Below are positions 35,519-44,565 of a stretch of DNA of 64,000 nucleotides, piece after piece. Position numbers and translations under genes: made by a program. This DNA comes from Leptotrichia sp. oral taxon 847. GTDB lineage: Bacteria; Fusobacteriota; Fusobacteriia; Fusobacteriales; Leptotrichiaceae. The stretch is taken from positions 930,001 through 994,000 of the forward strand of contig NZ_CP014231.1 in assembly GCF_001553645.1 (NCBI RefSeq). Direction: 5' to 3'. Position 1 is the first letter of the stretch; each line of letters opens with the position of its first letter. Below the pieces are notes generated by a model. The model searched no databases. It was not told where the DNA came from and saw nothing but the letters and a program-made list of their open reading frames with translations.

Positions 35519-35932
35519 TTAATTTGTTATAAGACTGCAAAGTTTTTTGTTATCTGAAATACGATATAAATCCATTTTAGGTCTATTTTTTTTATCAAAC
35601 GAATAAGATAGTTTGTAATTTGAAAAAACTTGTGTTTTGTCACTCAAGTTTGTAAAATAGATAGAATTTTCATTTTCTTTTACTTCGTAATCTAATTGTG
35701 AAAGTTCAAGCGAAACTTTTCCTGTTTTTAATGCTGCACGATTATCCAATATGCTAACTGAAATAGACGGCTTGCCGTTTTCATTCAAGAATTTTATATA
35801 AGTAAGTCCCTTAAAAGTTCTGTCAACAGAATGAGGACATCTCCAAACTTCAGAAGATATTTGGTCGATATTAGTGTCAGAAAAACTTAAACTGCAAATT
35901 AACAAAGAAAATAAAAATATAATTTTTTTCAT
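35519..35932 (-). CDS. Small secreted protein, unrecognised
   Basis: A 137-residue protein from ATG 35932, which has AGGAGTGA before it; a longer frame to 35962 would bury that site. MKKIIFLFSLLICSLSFS is a clear signal peptide. The mature protein is mostly alternating strand pattern (SVSILDNRAALKTGKVSLEL, then SIYFTNLSDKTQVF), suggesting a small beta-rich periplasmic or surface protein. It is divergent from a LysR gene 183 bp away, the usual geometry for a LysR target, so that regulator may control it. Confidence 0.6.
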   Translation of the reverse strand: MKKIIFLFSLLICSLSFSDTNIDQISSEVWRCPHSVDRTFKGLTYIKFLNENGKPSISVSILDNRAALKTGKVSLELSQLDYEVKENENSIYFTNLSDKTQVFSNYKLSYSFDKKNRPKMDLYRISDNKKLCSLITN

Positions 35933-36115
35933 AAAATCACTCCTAAATAATAAATTTTGCATATATTTTATAATATTTTTTTAGGAAAATCAATAATAAA
36001 AACTAATATTTATAATTTCACATATTTAGTATAATATAAAACAATAAAAATATCTAATATTTATAATTAACACTCAACCATTATTTTTAGTTATAATAAA
36101 AAGAAGGAGGCAAAA

Positions 36116-36997
36116 ATAGAATTAAGAGTTTTAAAATATTTTTTAGTTGTAGCAACAGAAAGAAATATTTCTAATGCGGCGAAAATTCTTTATGTTTCAC
36201 AGCCAGCACTTTCAAAGCAATTAAAAAATCTGGAAGAAGAGTTGGGTGTTATTCTTTTTAAAAGAGGGAATCGGAATATTACTTTAACAGAAGATGGTGT
36301 TTATTTTTTGACAAAAGCGAAAGAAATTTTATCATTGGTTGATACAACGGTCGCTAACTTGACACAAGAAGGTATTATTGGAGGAGAGATAAATATTGGT
36401 GCAGGTGAGAGTGCTCAAATGGGACATATTTTTAAGATTATTAATGATATGATGATTGATTATCCAAATATAAAAACAAATGTTACTAGTGGAAATGCAG
36501 ACGAAATGCTTTTAAAACTGGATAATGGAACTTTAGATTTTGCAATTACATTTGGGTTTGTGGATAAAAGTAAATATGAGCATTTGAGTTTGCCCTGGTA
36601 TGATAAATGGGGATTGCTTGTGAGAAAGGATAATTTTCTTGCAAAAAAAGACCATATTTTGTCCAAAGATTTAGAAAACATTCCTTTAATTATTTCAAAT
36701 CAAACAAATATAGATAATTTTTTAGCTGGATGGATAGGAAAAAGTATAGAAAATTTTAATGTTGTAGGTACTTATAACTTACTTTATAATGCATCATTAA
36801 TGGCAAAGAAAAATATTGGAAGTGTTCTATGTTTTGATGGAATAATAAATACGAGTGAAAGCAATTTGAAATTCATTCCATTAAAACCAGAGCTTGAAAC
36901 AGAGATGAGCATTATTTGGAAAAAAAATCAAACTTTATCAAATGTTTCAAAAAAATTTTTAGAAAATTTGAAAATATACATTTCTAATTATAACTAA
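36116..36997 (+). CDS. LysR-family transcriptional regulator (apparent ATA start)
   Basis: A LysR regulator of 293 residues. The conserved N-terminus ELRVLKYFLVVATERNISNAAKILYVSQPALSKQLKNLEEELG is encoded from 36119, and AAGGAGG lies 5 nt before the codon at 36116, which is ATA, not ATG. No other start codon exists upstream in frame, and the first in-frame TTG (36242) would remove the whole helix-turn-helix. The effector domain (about 90-293) is complete and of PBP2 type. Either ATA is used as a weak start or a start-codon mutation has reduced expression. Likely targets are the divergent secreted protein and the downstream hydrolase. Confidence 0.85.
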   Translation: MELRVLKYFLVVATERNISNAAKILYVSQPALSKQLKNLEEELGVILFKRGNRNITLTEDGVYFLTKAKEILSLVDTTVANLTQEGIIGGEINIGAGESAQMGHIFKIINDMMIDYPNIKTNVTSGNADEMLLKLDNGTLDFAITFGFVDKSKYEHLSLPWYDKWGLLVRKDNFLAKKDHILSKDLENIPLIISNQTNIDNFLAGWIGKSIENFNVVGTYNLLYNASLMAKKNIGSVLCFDGIINTSESNLKFIPLKPELETEMSIIWKKNQTLSNVSKKFLENLKIYISNYN

Positions 36998-37110
36998 AAA
37001 TTATAGTTATATATAGATTATAAGTATTTGAAATAGTAAAAAAAATGATGTACAATTCACTTGTGAAAAACGAAAGAAATAAAACATCAAAACAAAGGAA
37101 TGTGATAGCA

Positions 37111-38196
37111 ATGTTAAGAAAAAGATTATTAGTAACTGCAATATTAGGAATAACAAGTATAGGAGGAAATATTATGGCAATACCTACAATTAAACAAGTG
37201 AAAGATTCGAGTATAAAATTAGAACAAAAATGGGATAAAATTTTCCCGGAAAGTAATAAAGTTGAGCATACGAAAGTTATGTTTAAAAATCGTTATGGAA
37301 TAACTCTGGTTGGAGATTTGTATGTTCCAAAAAATATTGGAAATCAAAAACTATCCGCAATAGCAATTTCAGGTCCATTTGAAGCAGTTAAAGAGCAATC
37401 ATCAGGACTATATGCTCAAACATTGGCAGAAAGAGGATTTGTAACATTAGCGTTTGATGGTTCATATACTGGAGAAAGTGGAGGACAGCCAAGAAATGTT
37501 CCATCACCTGAAATTAACACGGAAGACTTTAGTGCGGCAGTTGACTTTTTAGGAACACAATCATTTATAGATAGAGATAAAATTGGAATTTTAGGAATTT
37601 GTGGATGGGGAGGATTTGCCTTAAATGCAGGAATTTCAGATACTCGTATTAAAGCAGTGGCAACTTCCACTATGTATGACCTGACAAGAGTTGCTGCAAA
37701 AGGTTATAACGATTCAGTTGATGCAGAAGAAAGATATAATCAGAAAAAACAATTAAATGAAGCTAGATGGACAGCTGTTGAAAATAATTATGCTGATCTA
37801 AATCCAGCCAATAATTTAAGAAAAGAACAAATTACAGCAGAAACTCCAAAATTTATTGCAGAATACTCTGATTACTACACAACAAAAAGAGGTTTCCATA
37901 AGAGAGCAGTAAATTCTAATCCTAATGGTTCCTGGACTACAACTGGAATGCTTTCATTGATTAATATGCCAATTTTACAATATGCTTCTGAAATGAGAGC
38001 ACCTACTTTAATAGTTGCTGGTGAAAATGCACATTCAAGATACTTTTCAGAAGATGCTTATAAAGCATTAGGAAATAAAAATAAAGAATTATACATTGTA
38101 AAAGGTGCAGTGCATACAGATTTATATGATGGTGGTGGAAAAAATCTAATTCCATTTGATAAATTTGAAAGTTTCTTTAAAAATAATTTGAAATAA
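37111..38196 (+). CDS. Alpha/beta hydrolase, dienelactone-hydrolase-like, exported
   Basis: A 361-residue protein from ATG 37111 (AAAGGAA upstream); a longer frame from 37045 is unlikely. The N-terminus MLRKRLLVTAILGITSIGG looks like a signal peptide. Core motifs are RYGITLVGDLYVP, a GESGGQPRN loop, the nucleophile elbow GICGWGG with Cys where most hydrolases have Ser, and a C-terminal His in KGAVHTDLYDGGG. The Cys elbow is typical of the YcjY/DLH-like branch. It follows a LysR gene by about 110 bp and is a plausible member of its regulon. Substrate unknown. Confidence 0.82.
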   Translation: MLRKRLLVTAILGITSIGGNIMAIPTIKQVKDSSIKLEQKWDKIFPESNKVEHTKVMFKNRYGITLVGDLYVPKNIGNQKLSAIAISGPFEAVKEQSSGLYAQTLAERGFVTLAFDGSYTGESGGQPRNVPSPEINTEDFSAAVDFLGTQSFIDRDKIGILGICGWGGFALNAGISDTRIKAVATSTMYDLTRVAAKGYNDSVDAEERYNQKKQLNEARWTAVENNYADLNPANNLRKEQITAETPKFIAEYSDYYTTKRGFHKRAVNSNPNGSWTTTGMLSLINMPILQYASEMRAPTLIVAGENAHSRYFSEDAYKALGNKNKELYIVKGAVHTDLYDGGGKNLIPFDKFESFFKNNLK

Positions 38197-38208
38197 AATG
38201 ATAAATTT

Positions 38209-38321
38209 ATACTAAACCCTATTTAAATAACGAATTTATAATTTTTCTAATTAAAGGATATAAACCTAATATTTTCAAATGATTAAAACATAATTTTCAC
38301 TTTTTAAACAGATTCTAGTAT
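38209..38321. repeat. MITE-like element with ATACTA ends, copy 1
   Basis: A 113-bp unit starting ATACTAAACCC and ending TAGTAT. A second, clearly related 115-bp copy is at 55335-55449. In that copy the two ends match in inverted orientation over about 16 of 20 bases, and both copies share an internal AACCTAATATTT and a TTCACTTTTTAAA block. No reading frame. It sits just past the hydrolase stop and directly before a structured repeat. Confidence 0.6.
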
Positions 38322-38327
38322 AAATTA

Positions 38328-38450
38328 ATCCGTCGGAGCATTTTTATGTGCTGGCAAAACTGTTTGAGCATAGCGAGTTTTTTGTCAGTGCGGAAAAATG
38401 TCGTAGACTAACCATAGGTTGTAGGATTTGCGGCAATGAGCAATCCTACG
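38328..38450 (+). repeat. Structured intergenic repeat, copy 3
   Basis: It starts ATCCGTCGGAGCATTTTTATG and repeats the block order of 16266-16396: GTGCTGGCAAAACTGTTTGAGC, AGCGAGTTTTTTGTCAGTGC, a GTAGACTAACC segment and GCGGCAATGAGC. The stem made by GCATTTTTATGTGCTG and CAGTGCGGAAAAATG is kept with changes on both sides. The rest of 38451-38600 is AT-rich and shows nothing further. Confidence 0.6.
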
Positions 38451-38606
38451 AAAATAAAAAAGAAAAAACATAGGATTATGAAAAAATATTTATTAATAAA
38501 ATGTCCAAAAAATAATAAAAAATAATTTAGTTGAATAATTATAAATTAATTATCAAACAACTCTATTATAAAAATTTATTTCTATTTTCAAAAAAGATTT
38601 GGTATT

Positions 38607-38637
38607 AGGCTATTGTATTTTGCAGTAGCCTTTTTTT
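38607..38637 (+). terminator. Intrinsic terminator before the 38682 gene
   Basis: AGGCTA and TAGCCT form a stem with a 13-nt loop, followed by seven T on the plus strand. It lies 410 bp past the hydrolase stop and just upstream of the promoter region of the 38682 gene, insulating it from upstream transcription. Confidence 0.75.
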
Positions 38638-38681
38638 GTTGTATAATAGTTTTATAAATTGATATTGAAGGAGAAAAAAGT

Positions 38682-39089
38682 ATGGAAAAAAATAAAAATA
38701 AATTTATGTCAAAAACAAAAAGTTTTTTAGTATTAGTTTTATTTACAGTAATTTACTTTTTCTTTCAGAAAACAATATATCCAGCATTGGCATTTTTGTT
38801 TTGGTTAATTTTTGGAATTTCGTTTAGTGTAATACTTTTTAATAGTTTGACACTTTTAAATCTTCCAGAATGGCTTACGATTTTTTTTAATATAAGTTTT
38901 TCTGTAATTGCTTTAATAATAGTACTTCGATTTATATTTTATTTAGGATATTTCTTATGTAGTGAATTTTTGAAAAAAATGAATAAAGCTGTATTAGGGA
39001 GTGTAATGATAGCAATTTTAATCTTTTTTTTGTATAAAATTTTTACAGAACCTAATGAAGATACAGCAATGTTTGCACCAACACAGTGA
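38682..39089 (+). CDS. Small membrane protein, unrecognised
   Basis: A 135-residue protein with GAAGGAG before its ATG. After a basic N-terminus (MEKNKNKFMSKTKS), four hydrophobic segments fill most of the length, and the tail (TEPNEDTAMFAPTQ) is polar. No family is recognised. It is monocistronic between a terminator and the symporter gene. Confidence 0.6.
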   Translation: MEKNKNKFMSKTKSFLVLVLFTVIYFFFQKTIYPALAFLFWLIFGISFSVILFNSLTLLNLPEWLTIFFNISFSVIALIIVLRFIFYLGYFLCSEFLKKMNKAVLGSVMIAILIFFLYKIFTEPNEDTAMFAPTQ

Positions 39090-39286
39090 AAAATGTATAT
39101 TTTCTCACATATTTTTTATACAATCAAAATGTTTTTTAGCGATAAAGTTAACGAAATATTAGATGAGTCAAATTTAAAAGAAAACAAACATATTAAAAAA
39201 ATATTTAAAAATAATAAATTTTTTCAAAATAGGTTGTAAATTTTTTCATAAAAAGTTAAAATATAAGATATATTACAAAATTTTGG

Positions 39287-39320
39287 AAAGGAGGCAGTAT
39301 TCTATACTGTTAAAAAATTT
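39287..39320 (+). promoter_or_regulatory. Hairpin between ribosome site and start codon of the symporter
   Basis: AAAGGAGG (39287-39294) is the only strong ribosome site but lies 26 nt before the ATG. Between them CAGTAT and ATACTG form a 6-bp hairpin with a 3-nt loop; looped out, the spacing becomes about 11 nt. No alternative start codon is in frame between the site and the ATG. Confidence 0.45.
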
Positions 39321-40574
39321 ATGAAAAAATTTGGCTTGACAACCAGAATTATGATTGGACTGGCACTTGGGGTTGTATTTGGGTTGATTTTGAGTCCTTT
39401 TTCACAAAACCCGTTTGTAAAAGATGTTGTTATTGATTCGGTTCTTGCATTTTTTGGGGGAATGTTTATCAATCTTATGAAAGTTATGATTGTACCGCTT
39501 GTTTCTATTTCTCTTGCGATGGGAGCAGCTTCCATTGGAGATGTAAAAAAACTTAGAAGAATTGGGACAAAAGTTTTAGGATTTTATTTTGCAACTACCG
39601 CAATTGCCGTAATTATTGGATTATTTGTGGCGAAAATTTCCCATATTGGAGAAGGAATGGTCCACGGAGAGCTTCCAAAAGGCGAATATGAAATTGCTCA
39701 TCAAAGTAAACTTATTGACGTGTTGCTTGACATGATTCCAAAAAATATCGTAAATGCAATGTCAGAAGAAAAAATGTTAGCAATAATAATATTCTTTTTA
39801 CTCTTAGGAGTTGCAATTACAGCTTTGGGAGATAAAGTTAAAAATTTAAAAACTTTACTTGAAGAAGCAAATGAACTTGTACTAAAGATGGTGGACCTTA
39901 TAATGCAAGTTGCACCGCTTGGAGTTTTTGCACTGATTTCAAAAGTAGTTGCTTCAACAGGAATAGATGTGCTTGTTAAACTAGTAGGGTTTGTTGTAGT
40001 AACATTAATAGCATTTTTAATTCATACAGGAGTTTATCAAATAATGCTTGTAAGTATGGCAAAAATGAATCCAATTAAGTTTTTCAAAAACTTTTTAAAC
40101 GTTATTTCAGTAGCATTTTCTACATCGAGCAGCAATGCGACAATTCCAGTAAATATTGAAACATTATCAGAAAAATTCGGTGTTTCAGAGGAAATTAGTT
40201 CATTTACAATACCACTGGGAGCAACAGTAAACATGGATGGAACTGCAATTATGCAAGGAGTTGCGGCAGTATTTATCGCAAACCTTTATAGTATCCATTT
40301 GGGACCAACACAATACATTGGAATTATTTTGACAGCGGTACTAGCTTCAGTCGGTACGGCAGGGGTTCCAGGAGCTGGAATGCTTATGTTGTCACTTGTG
40401 TTAAAACAAGCTGGATTGCCACTTGAAGGAATTGGAGTCGTAATTGGTGTTGATAGAATTATTGATATGTTTAGAACAGTTGTAAATATTACAGGAGACG
40501 CTGTTTGTACAATTGTTGTGGCAAAGAGTGAAAATGAAATTAGAGAAGTAAATGATAACAATTTCTCTGATTAA
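39321..40574 (+). CDS. Dicarboxylate/amino acid:cation symporter (DAACS)
   Basis: A 417-residue secondary transporter of the GltP/DctA family that takes up glutamate, aspartate or C4-dicarboxylates with Na+ or H+. Family hallmarks: SVAFSTSSSNATIPVNIE (serine-rich re-entrant loop), TIPLGATVNMDGTAIMQGVAAVF (the NMDGT motif), ASVGTAGVPGAGM and VIGVDRIIDMFRTVVNITGDA. Eight membrane segments plus two hairpins fit the sequence. The ribosome site is unusually far from the ATG, with a hairpin in between. An IS200 copy lies 58 bp past the stop. Confidence 0.94.
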   Translation: MKKFGLTTRIMIGLALGVVFGLILSPFSQNPFVKDVVIDSVLAFFGGMFINLMKVMIVPLVSISLAMGAASIGDVKKLRRIGTKVLGFYFATTAIAVIIGLFVAKISHIGEGMVHGELPKGEYEIAHQSKLIDVLLDMIPKNIVNAMSEEKMLAIIIFFLLLGVAITALGDKVKNLKTLLEEANELVLKMVDLIMQVAPLGVFALISKVVASTGIDVLVKLVGFVVVTLIAFLIHTGVYQIMLVSMAKMNPIKFFKNFLNVISVAFSTSSSNATIPVNIETLSEKFGVSEEISSFTIPLGATVNMDGTAIMQGVAAVFIANLYSIHLGPTQYIGIILTAVLASVGTAGVPGAGMLMLSLVLKQAGLPLEGIGVVIGVDRIIDMFRTVVNITGDAVCTIVVAKSENEIREVNDNNFSD

Positions 40575-40632
40575 TCTGAAATGATTTCGTAAAAAATATT
40601 TATTCAAAAAATCAATAAAAATAAAATTCAAT

Positions 40633-41385
40633 AGTCAAGACCACCCTTCAAAAGGGTGGCTTGCTCTACGGCTATAAGCCGTCGGGTCTCCTACTTCGCC
40701 TAAAGACGATACTTGACCTTCGTTCAAGCTACTGTTGTATTTGACTCGTTGCTACCTCTTAAAGAGGTATCCGTACTACTTGCTACCCTTAAAAGGGTCT
40801 TCATATTCCTTTACACTTAATTTGTCCATCGCTATATCATGTTTCTCCTGTTCGGCTATATATTTTTTTATTGTTGCTTCATTTAAGCCTACTGTGCTTA
40901 CATAATATCCTTCTGACCAGAAATGTCTGTTTCCAAATTTATATTTTAAGTTTGCATGCTTATCAAACATCATCAATGCACTTTTCCCTTTCAGATATCC
41001 CATAAAACTTGATACACTTATTTTTGGTGGTATGCTTACCAGCATATGCACGTGATCTTTCATCAGATGTCCTTCTATTATTTCAACTCCTTTATATTCA
41101 CATAATCTTCTTAAAATTTCTCCCACACTTTTTCTGTATTGACTATATACAATTTTTCGTCTATACTTAGGTGTAAATACTATATGATACTTACACATCC
41201 ATTTAGTATGAGACAGGCTATTAGTTTTATTAGCCATATAAACACCTTCCTTTCATTAATAGTAGCTTGAACAACTCTATTATAACGGAAGGTGTATTTT
41301 GTTGCAAACTTACGTTTCCGCACCCGCATAGCAGGTGGTTTTATGTTTCGCACGCTTTGCGTACTCAACTGACTAAAGTCAATAA
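40633..41385 (-). mobile_element. IS200/IS605-type insertion sequence, copy 2
   Basis: The same 753-bp unit as 8646-9398, in the same orientation. Its tnpA-proximal end (41385) lies directly after the T-tract of the terminator of the flavin reductase gene. It separates the symporter and reductase genes without breaking either. Confidence 0.94.
40776..41237 (-). CDS. tnpA: IS200/IS605 family transposase TnpA (Y1 HUH)
   Basis: A 153-residue transposase identical to the other two copies, with the HVHMLVSIPP metal site and the KKYIAEQEKHD tyrosine region. Complete. Overlapping frames around its 5' end belong to the element's left-end structure, not to genes. Confidence 0.95.
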   Translation of the reverse strand: MANKTNSLSHTKWMCKYHIVFTPKYRRKIVYSQYRKSVGEILRRLCEYKGVEIIEGHLMKDHVHMLVSIPPKISVSSFMGYLKGKSALMMFDKHANLKYKFGNRHFWSEGYYVSTVGLNEATIKKYIAEQEKHDIAMDKLSVKEYEDPFKGSK

Positions 41386-41386
41386 G

Positions 41387-41414
41387 AAAAAAGGCTGTCT
41401 TTTTCGACAACCTT
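41387..41414 (-). terminator. Terminator of the flavin reductase gene
   Basis: On the minus strand AAGGTTGTC, a 6-nt loop and GACAGCCTT (one G-T wobble) are followed by six T, 7 bp past the stop. IS200 copy 2 begins one base after the T-tract. T-runs on both strands could make it bidirectional. Confidence 0.85.
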
Positions 41415-41420
41415 CTTTTT

Positions 41421-42116
41421 TTATCCAAAATTATCAATTTTTACTTTTTTATTGTCCACGCCTTTATCTTTTAATGCTGTTCTCATTGATTTTATAAAAT
41501 CTTTAGTTCCCACGATATAATAAACATAGTTATTTAAATCTCCAACATGAGCTTCAATAAAATCTCCGTCAATTCTTTTTTGAACTCCTGTCAAAACTTT
41601 TATATATTCGTAATTATCACCAAGAGGATAATTTTCCAATTCTTTGTCATAAGTTACAATATCAGGCGTACGATTGCTGTAAAATAATTTTATTTTCCCT
41701 TCATGTTTTTCGTCTTTCAATTTTTTGAAAAATGGCAACACTGGCGCAATCCCAATTCCCGAAATTAAAAGAGCTATATTTTGATCTTTAGGAATTTCTA
41801 CTGGAATAAAGTTTCCAAGTGGTCCAAAAAGTGAAACAGGATCTCCCGTTTTAATTTCTTTATACATCTTTTTAAAATCACTTTCACTTTCACGAACTAC
41901 AAATTTTAGTACATCTTCTTTTGGATGTGAAGCAATAGATAGTGGTCTCATCATATTGTCTTTGGTTTCAAAATACGGTTCTGGAAATTTAAAATTAACA
42001 TATTGTCCCACTTCGTATTCAAATCCTTCAGGTTTTGAAACAGTCAGCTCATAAGTTTTATTTGCAACTTTTTCTCTTTTCAGAACTTTTGCCGCCCAAT
42101 CTTTTTTTATACTCAT
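41421..42116 (-). CDS. FAD/NAD(P)-binding oxidoreductase (ferredoxin reductase-like)
   Basis: A 231-residue flavoprotein of the ferredoxin-NADP reductase superfamily, from ATG 42116 preceded by GAAGGAG. The FAD-binding RPLSIAS motif, the FGPLGNFIP loop and the NAD(P)-binding SGIGIAPVLPFFKKL motif are clear. There is no Cys cluster for an iron-sulfur centre, so it is not a full PyrK or NqrF. It moves electrons between NAD(P)H and an unknown partner. It stands alone, with a terminator right after it. Confidence 0.85.
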   Translation of the reverse strand: MSIKKDWAAKVLKREKVANKTYELTVSKPEGFEYEVGQYVNFKFPEPYFETKDNMMRPLSIASHPKEDVLKFVVRESESDFKKMYKEIKTGDPVSLFGPLGNFIPVEIPKDQNIALLISGIGIAPVLPFFKKLKDEKHEGKIKLFYSNRTPDIVTYDKELENYPLGDNYEYIKVLTGVQKRIDGDFIEAHVGDLNNYVYYIVGTKDFIKSMRTALKDKGVDNKKVKIDNFG

Positions 42117-42309
42117 TTTCTCTCCTTCTATTAATATAGACAATTTTTGTTGTCCATATTTTTTTAAATTAAACTAAAATAAATATGATTACAAAATCAT
42201 ACTACTCTAAAATAATACCCTTAATTTGAGAAAAAATCAACCTTTTTTGTAACAAATGTTATTTTGTAAATAAAATACTTTTATATTAAAAATAACACTT
42301 TTATAAAAT

Positions 42310-43236
42310 TTATAATTTTAATTTTGCAAAAAATTTTTTTACAAATATTTCATAAACTATTCCGAGTAAAATACTGATAATCACTGTACTAAAAGATTTA
42401 AAAATCATTTCATCGCTAATTTTCGTAACTATTTTTAACACTAATAAATGTACTAAAAATGCGAAATATGTTGAGTTTGCAATAATTTTAACTATTTCAT
42501 TTCTATTTTTAAAATCAAATTTTATAAAAAAAGTAAAAAATGAAACTGTCATAAAAAATGTTCCAAGTGAATTTTTATCAAAAAAGTCGCTGATTCTATT
42601 TCCTGTTTTTAATAAAACATATTTTGTGGAAATTGCACTTATAAAAAATCCGATTAAATAAATTATAATTATTATAGAAAAAGGTACTTTTTTTATTTTA
42701 TTTCTATCGACCTTTATGTAATAACCCAAAATATAGTAGCCTATAAATTCTGTTATTGGAAAATGCGAAAATGGAATTCTTGGAAGATCAAATTTTATCA
42801 AATGCGGATTTAAAATACTACATAAAAACCATAAAATTAATATTATAAAAGTTTCTTTTTTAGCAAATTTCAGAACTTTTTGAAGCCAAGGTGTGATAAA
42901 GTAAAGACCCAAAATCATATAAATATACCAAAAATGTGGAGCTACAATTTCTTTTCCTTGTAATACTGGCATTATTTTTACTTTATTTACAAAAATATAA
43001 ACCACATTAAAAAATATGAAAAGTGGGAATATTCCTTTAATTCTTTTCTTAAAAAACACTGACATCTTTTCTGATTTATCCAAAAGCAAATATCCACTAA
43101 CCATTATAAATAAATTGACTCCTATAGAGATTATGCCATATAACAAAATCCATATATTTACACCGTACTGAATATTTACTGTATGAAGTAACACGATAAA
43201 AATAAAAGCTAAAATTCTGATAATATCAATAGCCAT
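42310..43236 (-). CDS. Acyltransferase 3 family membrane protein
   Basis: A 308-residue integral membrane acyltransferase (OafA/WecH type). The N-terminus AIDIIRILAFIFIVLLHTVN has the family's R-x(n)-H pattern with the catalytic His in the first membrane helix. MVSGYLLLDKSEKMSVFFKKRIKGIFP and APHFWYIYMILGLYFITPWLQ are typical later blocks. About nine to ten hydrophobic segments. Members acylate surface sugars or lipids; the acceptor is unknown. It is monocistronic, downstream of pgk across a terminator. Confidence 0.85.
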   Translation of the reverse strand: MAIDIIRILAFIFIVLLHTVNIQYGVNIWILLYGIISIGVNLFIMVSGYLLLDKSEKMSVFFKKRIKGIFPLFIFFNVVYIFVNKVKIMPVLQGKEIVAPHFWYIYMILGLYFITPWLQKVLKFAKKETFIILILWFLCSILNPHLIKFDLPRIPFSHFPITEFIGYYILGYYIKVDRNKIKKVPFSIIIIIYLIGFFISAISTKYVLLKTGNRISDFFDKNSLGTFFMTVSFFTFFIKFDFKNRNEIVKIIANSTYFAFLVHLLVLKIVTKISDEMIFKSFSTVIISILLGIVYEIFVKKFFAKLKL

Positions 43237-43261
43237 AATTCTCCTATCTAAATTTTTTAAT

Positions 43262-43305
43262 AAAAAATGACTGTTCCCAAAATAATTAATTTCAGAAACA
43301 GCCTT
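43262..43305 (-). terminator. Terminator of pgk
   Basis: On the minus strand CTGTTTC and GAACAG close a large loop, followed by ATTTTTTATT. It lies about 60 bp past the pgk stop and just upstream of the acyltransferase start. Confidence 0.6.
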
Positions 43306-43362
43306 AATTAAAATGAAAAAAATTTATATGTAATAACAAATTTTATTTTTTATCATTGCATC

Positions 43363-44565
43363 TTATTTTTCAGAAATAGCTGCCACACCTGGTAATACTT
43401 TTCCTTCTAAGTATTCCAATGAAGCTCCACCACCTGTTGAAATATGAGAGAATTTGTCAGCAAATCCCAATTGAATTGCCGCTGCCGCAGAATCTCCTCC
43501 ACCAATAATTGTTTTAGCACCTTTTAATTCAGCAATTGCTTTACATACACCAATTGTTCCTTTGGCAAAGTTAGACATTTCAAATACTCCCATAGGTCCA
43601 TTCCATACTACTGTTTTAGCGCCTTCTAATGCTTTTTTGAACAATTCTACTGACTTTTCACCTATATCTAATCCCATCCATCCATCTTCAATTTCGTCAA
43701 CTGAAACTGTTTTGAATGGTACATCGTTGCTAAATTTTTGAGCTACAACAGCATCCACTGGTAACAATAATTCAACACCTTTTGCTTTAGCTTTTTCGAT
43801 TAATGATTTAGCTAAATCTACCTTATCAGCTTCCAATAATGAAGAACCTGTGTTTTTACCCAAAGCTTTTAAGAAAGTGAACATCATTCCACCACCGATA
43901 ATTACTTTATCAGCTTTTTCTAACAAGTTATCAATAACTCCGATTTTATCAGAAACTTTTGCTCCACCTAAGATAGCTACTAATGGTCTTTCAGGATTAT
44001 CAACAGCTCCTCCAATGAATTTAATTTCTTTTTCAATTAAGAATCCAACTGCTGATTCTTTAATGTTTGATGCAATTCCTACATTTGAAGCGTGAGCTCT
44101 GTGAGCAGTTCCAAATGCATCATTTACGAATACATCTCCAAGTGATGCCCAGTATTTTCCTAATTCAGGATCATTTTTAGATTCTTTTTTACCATCCAAA
44201 TCTTCAAATCTAGTGTTTTCAAACATTAAAATTTCTCCAGGTTTCAATTCTGCAACCGCTTTTTCTAATTCAGGCCCTCTTGTTACAGGCACAAATTTAA
44301 CTGGTTTTCCTAATTTTTCCGCCAATACTTTAGCAACAGGTGCCAAAGTTTTTGAAACTTTATCTTCTTCAGTCTTAACTTTTCCTAGGTGAGAAAAAGC
44401 TATTACTGCTCCACCGTTGTCTAAAATATAATTTAATGTTGGCAGTGCCGCAGTAATTCTATTATCATTTCCAACAACTCCGTCTTTTATAGGTACGTTA
44501 AAATCAACTCTTACTAATACTTTTTTTCCTTTTACGTCTAAATCTTTTAAAGTTTTCTTAGCCAT
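43363..44565 (-). CDS. pgk: Phosphoglycerate kinase
   Basis: The glycolytic enzyme that makes ATP from 1,3-bisphosphoglycerate. The 400-residue length is normal. Signatures: [63 protein letters not shown], the [18 protein letters not shown] nucleotide region and GGGDSAAA near the C-terminus. GGAGGCAC precedes the ATG. Codons are more restricted than in neighbouring genes, as expected for high expression. It is monocistronic here; gapdh is not adjacent. Confidence 0.97.
   Translation of the reverse strand: MAKKTLKDLDVKGKKVLVRVDFNVPIKDGVVGNDNRITAALPTLNYILDNGGAVIAFSHLGKVKTEEDKVSKTLAPVAKVLAEKLGKPVKFVPVTRGPELEKAVAELKPGEILMFENTRFEDLDGKKESKNDPELGKYWASLGDVFVNDAFGTAHRAHASNVGIASNIKESAVGFLIEKEIKFIGGAVDNPERPLVAILGGAKVSDKIGVIDNLLEKADKVIIGGGMMFTFLKALGKNTGSSLLEADKVDLAKSLIEKAKAKGVELLLPVDAVVAQKFSNDVPFKTVSVDEIEDGWMGLDIGEKSVELFKKALEGAKTVVWNGPMGVFEMSNFAKGTIGVCKAIAELKGAKTIIGGGDSAAAAIQLGFADKFSHISTGGGASLEYLEGKVLPGVAAISEK

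Noticed and set aside
39093-39239. 48-codon plus-strand frame directly after the 38682 gene
   Set aside because: No ribosome site, AT-driven composition and no recognisable feature.
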